Positions 30,463 through 33,178 of a stretch of DNA of 33,178 bases are shown piece after piece (within the stretch, counting starts at the first letter, position 1; each line of letters starts with the position of its first letter). The notes under the pieces were generated by a model. The model made no database searches. It was not told the origin of the DNA and was given only the letters and a program-made list of their open reading frames with translations. Origin of the DNA: Oscillibacter sp. GTDB taxonomy: Bacteria > Bacillota > Clostridia > Oscillospirales > Oscillospiraceae. The position numbers were made by a program, and so were the translations under genes. The stretch is taken from positions 25,786 through 58,963 of the forward strand of contig JAAVHD010000019.1 in NCBI GenBank assembly GCA_014799915.1, written 5' to 3'.

Positions 30463-31116
30463 TTGCCTATGTTTGAAAAGTGCAAGAAAGCGGACATTCT
30501 GGAAAGGACGGGCGCGTTGATCTGCCAGGCCCGCGTCAGCGTAGGCCATTCCGGGGAGGTCTTGATGGTGCTCCCCCGCGCCGCTGTTTATAAGCCAAAC
30601 GCCAACTACCACGTAGTGTTTTATGATCCCGTGCTGGGCCGGGTGACCTGCCGGTGCCGCCTGTCGGCGTCCCTGGCGCTGCCGGGGGGCGAGCTGTGCT
30701 CCCTGCGCTGCGAGGTCCAGGAGCAGCTCCACCAGGATCAGCGCCGCCAGGACGTGAAGATCCCCCTGGGACTGAACATCATGCTCCACGCGGCCTACCA
30801 GCCCGGCGACTCGATCCAGCCCTCAGCACTGGGCGTGCCCGCCACCATCGTCAACATCAGCGCCGGGGGCGTGTACCTGCGCACCTCCCTCCAGCTGGCC
30901 AAGGGACGGCGGGTGTGGTTCGACTTCGCGGAGGCAGGGGACAACATGACCCTCAGCGCCAAGATCCTCCGGGTGGAGAACGCTTCGGTGGCCAACAACA
31001 GCAAATTCCTCTACGGCTACGGCTGCAAGTTCGTGGATATGCTCTCCCGCCACGAGGCCACCCTGCGCAGCTATATTTTCCAGCAGCAGCGCTACCAGCG
31101 CGACCGCAGTGAGTAG
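30463..31116 (+). CDS. PilZ-domain protein, possible c-di-GMP sensor
   Basis: The 217-residue protein has an N-terminal YcgR-N-like beta domain (about 1-88) and a C-terminal PilZ domain (about 89-205). The PilZ signature is partly kept: DQRRQDVKIP around 92-101 gives RxxxK in place of the usual RxxxR, while NISAGG at 131-136 matches the second D/NxSxxG motif. In Bacillus and E. coli such proteins (YpfA/YcgR) bind c-di-GMP and brake the flagellar motor. The start is TTG (30463-30465) with AGGAG seven bases upstream; an ATG two codons later is 13 bases from it. It is divergent from flgM and four or fewer bases from the next gene. Confidence 0.85.
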   Translation: MPMFEKCKKADILERTGALICQARVSVGHSGEVLMVLPRAAVYKPNANYHVVFYDPVLGRVTCRCRLSASLALPGGELCSLRCEVQEQLHQDQRRQDVKIPLGLNIMLHAAYQPGDSIQPSALGVPATIVNISAGGVYLRTSLQLAKGRRVWFDFAEAGDNMTLSAKILRVENASVANNSKFLYGYGCKFVDMLSRHEATLRSYIFQQQRYQRDRSE

Positions 31117-31120
31117 TACT

Positions 31121-31867
31121 ATGCGGTGCCTGTACGCAGTGGAACGCGAGGAGGAGCTTCGTACATACCGGACCATTGCGGAACGCCTCCAGCCCCGGCT
31201 GGAGGCGTATTGCCGCTTCCTGGCGGAGGAATACGCGGTCCGGGAGCTGCCCCGCGCCGTGGTCTGGACCAGCCGGGAGATCGCCACGGAGCTGCTCAGC
31301 GGCATCCCCGTTCCGGCTTACACCAACGAGTACCGGGTGATGTTCTGCCCGGAGGCGGACGTCTGGCGGGACATCTGGCTTCGCCAGCTGGACGGGGTGG
31401 AGAACAGCCCGGCGGAGGAGGAGATCCGCGCCTACTATGAGACTGCCGTGGACGACGACCGCCTGCTGTCCATCCTGGGCCACGAGCTGGCCCACCACAG
31501 CGAATGGTTTCCCGATTTCGAGGATACCCGGGAAGCGGGGATCTGGTTCGAGGAGGGCATGGTGGAGTACATCGGACGGCGGTATTTTCTCACGGAGGAT
31601 GCGTTTGACCGGGAAGCCCGGATCAACCGCCTGCTGGTGGAGCTGCTGGAGAGCCGGTACGGAGGCCATTCTCTGGAGGACTTCGGTGCGGCCACCTACG
31701 CGGGGGATTACGCCAGTATATTCTTCGAGTACTGGCGCAGCTTCCTGGCGGTGGATGCGCTGGTCCGGCGGTTCGGCGGCGTTAAGGAGGTATTCCGGTC
31801 CTACCACGAATGGTGCGAGAGCGCGAACGGGCAGACGTTGGAGGAATGGTTTGATGATGCCTTGTAG
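31121..31867 (+). CDS. Putative zinc metalloprotease (HExxH), function unknown
   Basis: The 248-residue protein contains LLSILGHELAHHSEWFPDFE, with HELAH at about residues 121-125. WFEEGMVEYIGRRYF follows some 19 residues later and offers a glutamate third zinc ligand as in gluzincin (MA-clan) peptidases. The N-terminus (about 1-45) is helical and charged. No signal peptide or membrane helix is seen, so it is likely cytoplasmic. I do not recognise the family beyond this. The ATG (31121) is four bases after the PilZ stop; a GTG at 31109 would overlap it. Neither has a good ribosome site, suggesting coupled translation. The stop TAG (31865-31867) lies in the first bases of repeat copy C. Confidence 0.75.
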   Translation: MRCLYAVEREEELRTYRTIAERLQPRLEAYCRFLAEEYAVRELPRAVVWTSREIATELLSGIPVPAYTNEYRVMFCPEADVWRDIWLRQLDGVENSPAEEEIRAYYETAVDDDRLLSILGHELAHHSEWFPDFEDTREAGIWFEEGMVEYIGRRYFLTEDAFDREARINRLLVELLESRYGGHSLEDFGAATYAGDYASIFFEYWRSFLAVDALVRRFGGVKEVFRSYHEWCESANGQTLEEWFDDAL

Positions 31868-31940
31868 GGGCGGATATTATCCGCCCGTTTCTATCGATGC
31901 CCTGCCGGTTGTCTTGCGGGCGGATGATATCCGCCCCTAC
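31864..31940. repeat. Dispersed inverted repeat, copy C (family related in form)
   Basis: Arms 31864-31887 and 31917-31940 are inverted copies with one difference in 24 bases, around a 29-base loop. Each arm begins GTAGGGGCGGAT at its outer edge and is itself nearly palindromic (GGGCGGATATTATCCGCCC). The outer end GTAGGG is shared with copies A and B but the inner sequence differs. It fills the space between two convergent genes and supplies the stop codon of the upstream one. Confidence 0.85.
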
Positions 31941-31976
31941 GGGATTTTGTGTGATCCTGACTACATTGCATAAACC

Positions 31977-32020
31977 AACCCCCGCCGCAGATTGCGCATC
32001 TGGAGCGGGGGTTCCGTCTT
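31977..32020. terminator. Bidirectional terminator between convergent genes
   Basis: AACCCCCGC with GCGGGGGTT, and inside it CAGAT with ATCTG, form an interrupted stem (31977-32013). It is followed on the plus strand by CCGTCTTT and on the minus strand by GGTTTATG. It lies between the stops of the metalloprotease-like gene and the convergent partial gene. The U-runs are short, so the strength is uncertain. Confidence 0.7.
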
Positions 32021-32023
32021 TCA

Positions 32024-33178
32024 TTACCGTTTCTTGATCTCCACACCTGTCAGGATGCTGTCCTCGCCGGGATGGTAGGTGATGGTCACCTGATCCCCGG
32101 TGCTGAGGATCACCGCCAGGGGATGGTCCACGGCGGCGACAGTGTAGAAGGTGTCGTATCCAATGAGCTTGATGAAATAGACCGTATTCCCGTCCAGCAC
32201 GGCGGAGCGGATTTCAGCAATCGTGCCCTCCACCGTCTCCGTGCCGGAGAGGCTGGTGCTGCCGTCCACCACGCCGTTCTGACTGAGCATGTTCAGGTAG
32301 TTCTGCTCACACTCGGCCACGGTGTCGCCGGTGGCTACGATCTGGTACTGCTGGACGTTGACCATGGCGTACTTCTTCACCAGCTCGGCGGCATCCTTCA
32401 TCGCCATGAAGTAGGTGGGCTGTCCGCCTACGTTCAGCAGCAGGGGGAAGGTGGCCTGATAGCGCAGATTTTGCAGCTCGCCGTTGGCGGAAGCCATGGC
32501 GGAATACTCGGTAGCTCCGGCGCAGGAGTAGAACTTGGACTCCTTGGTCCGCTGGTTGGTCAGCAGAAAGCCGATGTTGGACTGATCGCCTCCGGTGGAG
32601 GTGACGCCGGTATAGACCCACACGTCATCACCCAGCGCCAGATAGTTGTATCCCTCGGTGGTGACCGTCACCTCCCGCTGGCCGAAGATGGAGTTGAAGA
32701 AACCATTGTGGTACATGCCGTAATAGTCATACTGCTGCATGATCAACCCGGCGGAGTAGAGGTTATCCACCCAGGAGGGAACTTCTTCATAATATTCGCT
32801 TTCGCCGGTAATAGCGTTGACCAGCACCGCGCCCTTCACGTCCGTCCCACCGAAAAGGCCGATGGTCTTCACCAGCCGGGGACAGATCCAGTAGGGCGTC
32901 CCCTCCTCGTTCACCTCCATCACGGGGTATGAGAACATATAGGTGGGGAAGTGGAAGCGAAGATGGCGGTAGAGGTTCCGGCTGAAGTGCTCGGCATTGG
33001 TGTACTTGATGCCCTCCTCCAGCCGCACCAGCTCCACGTTCTGGGTGACCATGTCGATGAGCAGGTAGGCGGGCAGGCCGTCGGAGCGGTTGGTAAACCA
33101 CTTGATGATGTCGGCATACATCAGGGTCGCCACCCGCACGGGGCGGCCCTTGTAGTTGATCTGGGTGTAGTCGTCCAC
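32024..33178 (-). CDS. Unrecognised conserved protein, N-terminal part missing
   Basis: At least 385 codons are open from the window edge to the stop at 32024. The first visible codon is GTG without a visible ribosome site, so the protein almost certainly continues beyond the window. It reads as a folded, aromatic-rich protein, with GGTDVKGAVLVNAITGESEY, EEVPSWVDNLYSAGLIMQQY, YYGMYHNGFFNSIFGQREV, and GGDQSNIGFLLTNQRTKESK. The GESEYY and SWVDNLY pattern recalls PepSY/YpeB-like beta-sheet domains. The C-terminus is a small beta domain. No membrane helix is visible in this part; any anchor or signal would be in the missing N-terminus. No flagellar link is evident. Confidence 0.7.
   Translation of the reverse strand: MDDYTQINYKGRPVRVATLMYADIIKWFTNRSDGLPAYLLIDMVTQNVELVRLEEGIKYTNAEHFSRNLYRHLRFHFPTYMFSYPVMEVNEEGTPYWICPRLVKTIGLFGGTDVKGAVLVNAITGESEYYEEVPSWVDNLYSAGLIMQQYDYYGMYHNGFFNSIFGQREVTVTTEGYNYLALGDDVWVYTGVTSTGGDQSNIGFLLTNQRTKESKFYSCAGATEYSAMASANGELQNLRYQATFPLLLNVGGQPTYFMAMKDAAELVKKYAMVNVQQYQIVATGDTVAECEQNYLNMLSQNGVVDGSTSLSGTETVEGTIAEIRSAVLDGNTVYFIKLIGYDTFYTVAAVDHPLAVILSTGDQVTITYHPGEDSILTGVEIKKR

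Noticed and set aside
1-33178. tRNA, rRNA, insertion sequence or prophage genes
   Set aside because: No cloverleaf-like sequence, rRNA segment, transposase or integrase reading frame was recognised on either strand.

Overview
The window is almost entirely one flagellar gene cluster from a high-GC, Gram-positive-type bacterium. FliY carries a CheC-like domain. flbD, a TIGR02530-type gene, a DUF6470 gene and a fliW-csrA pair are present. The L- and P-ring genes flgH and flgI are absent. The gene order is close to the Bacillus/Clostridium fla/che operon. With the high G+C and GC-rich hairpin repeats, this suggests a motile member of the Clostridia, probably of the Oscillospiraceae group; the family-level placement is inference.

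Layout, in the order of minus-strand transcription (right to left). (1) 33178-32024: the C-terminal part of an unrecognised protein. (2) 30463-31867, plus strand: a two-gene unit, a PilZ-domain protein followed by an HExxH metalloprotease-like protein, behind a strong sigma-A promoter. (3) 30160-23933: the hook-filament junction and regulatory set flgM-flgN-flgK-flgL-DUF6470-fliW-csrA, ending in a clear terminator. A sigma-D-like site lies in front of flgM, and an internal sigma-A promoter lies at the end of flgL. (4) 23558-1: the main operon flgB-flgC-fliE-fliF-fliG-fliH-fliI-fliJ-(unknown 199 aa)-fliK-flgD-(TIGR02530)-flgE-flbD-motA-motB-fliM-fliY-cheY-fliO-fliP-fliQ-fliR-flhB-flhA-fliA-flgF(partial), starting at a consensus sigma-A promoter.

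Together the genes encode the rod and hook (FlgB, FlgC, FliE, FlgD, FlgE, FlgF), MS ring and switch (FliF, FliG, FliM, FliY), export gate and ATPase (FlhA, FlhB, FliO, FliP, FliQ, FliR, FliH, FliI, FliJ, FliK), stator (MotA, MotB), a CheY response regulator, sigma-28 with its anti-sigma factor FlgM, and the FliW/CsrA post-transcriptional switch. Flagellin, cap protein and the other chemotaxis genes are not here. flhF, flhG, fliL and a ylxF/motE-type gene are missing from the positions they usually occupy.

Most genes overlap or are a few bases apart. A handful of gaps are longer and hold inverted repeats or hairpins: flgC/fliE, fliH/fliI, flgE/flbD, flbD/motA and flhB/flhA. Two gaps carry copies of one dispersed inverted repeat that share an identical 27-base arm. 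The most unusual protein feature is in FliY: two tandem copies of a FliM-N-like (presumed CheY-P binding) motif lie in the central linker rather than at the N-terminus.
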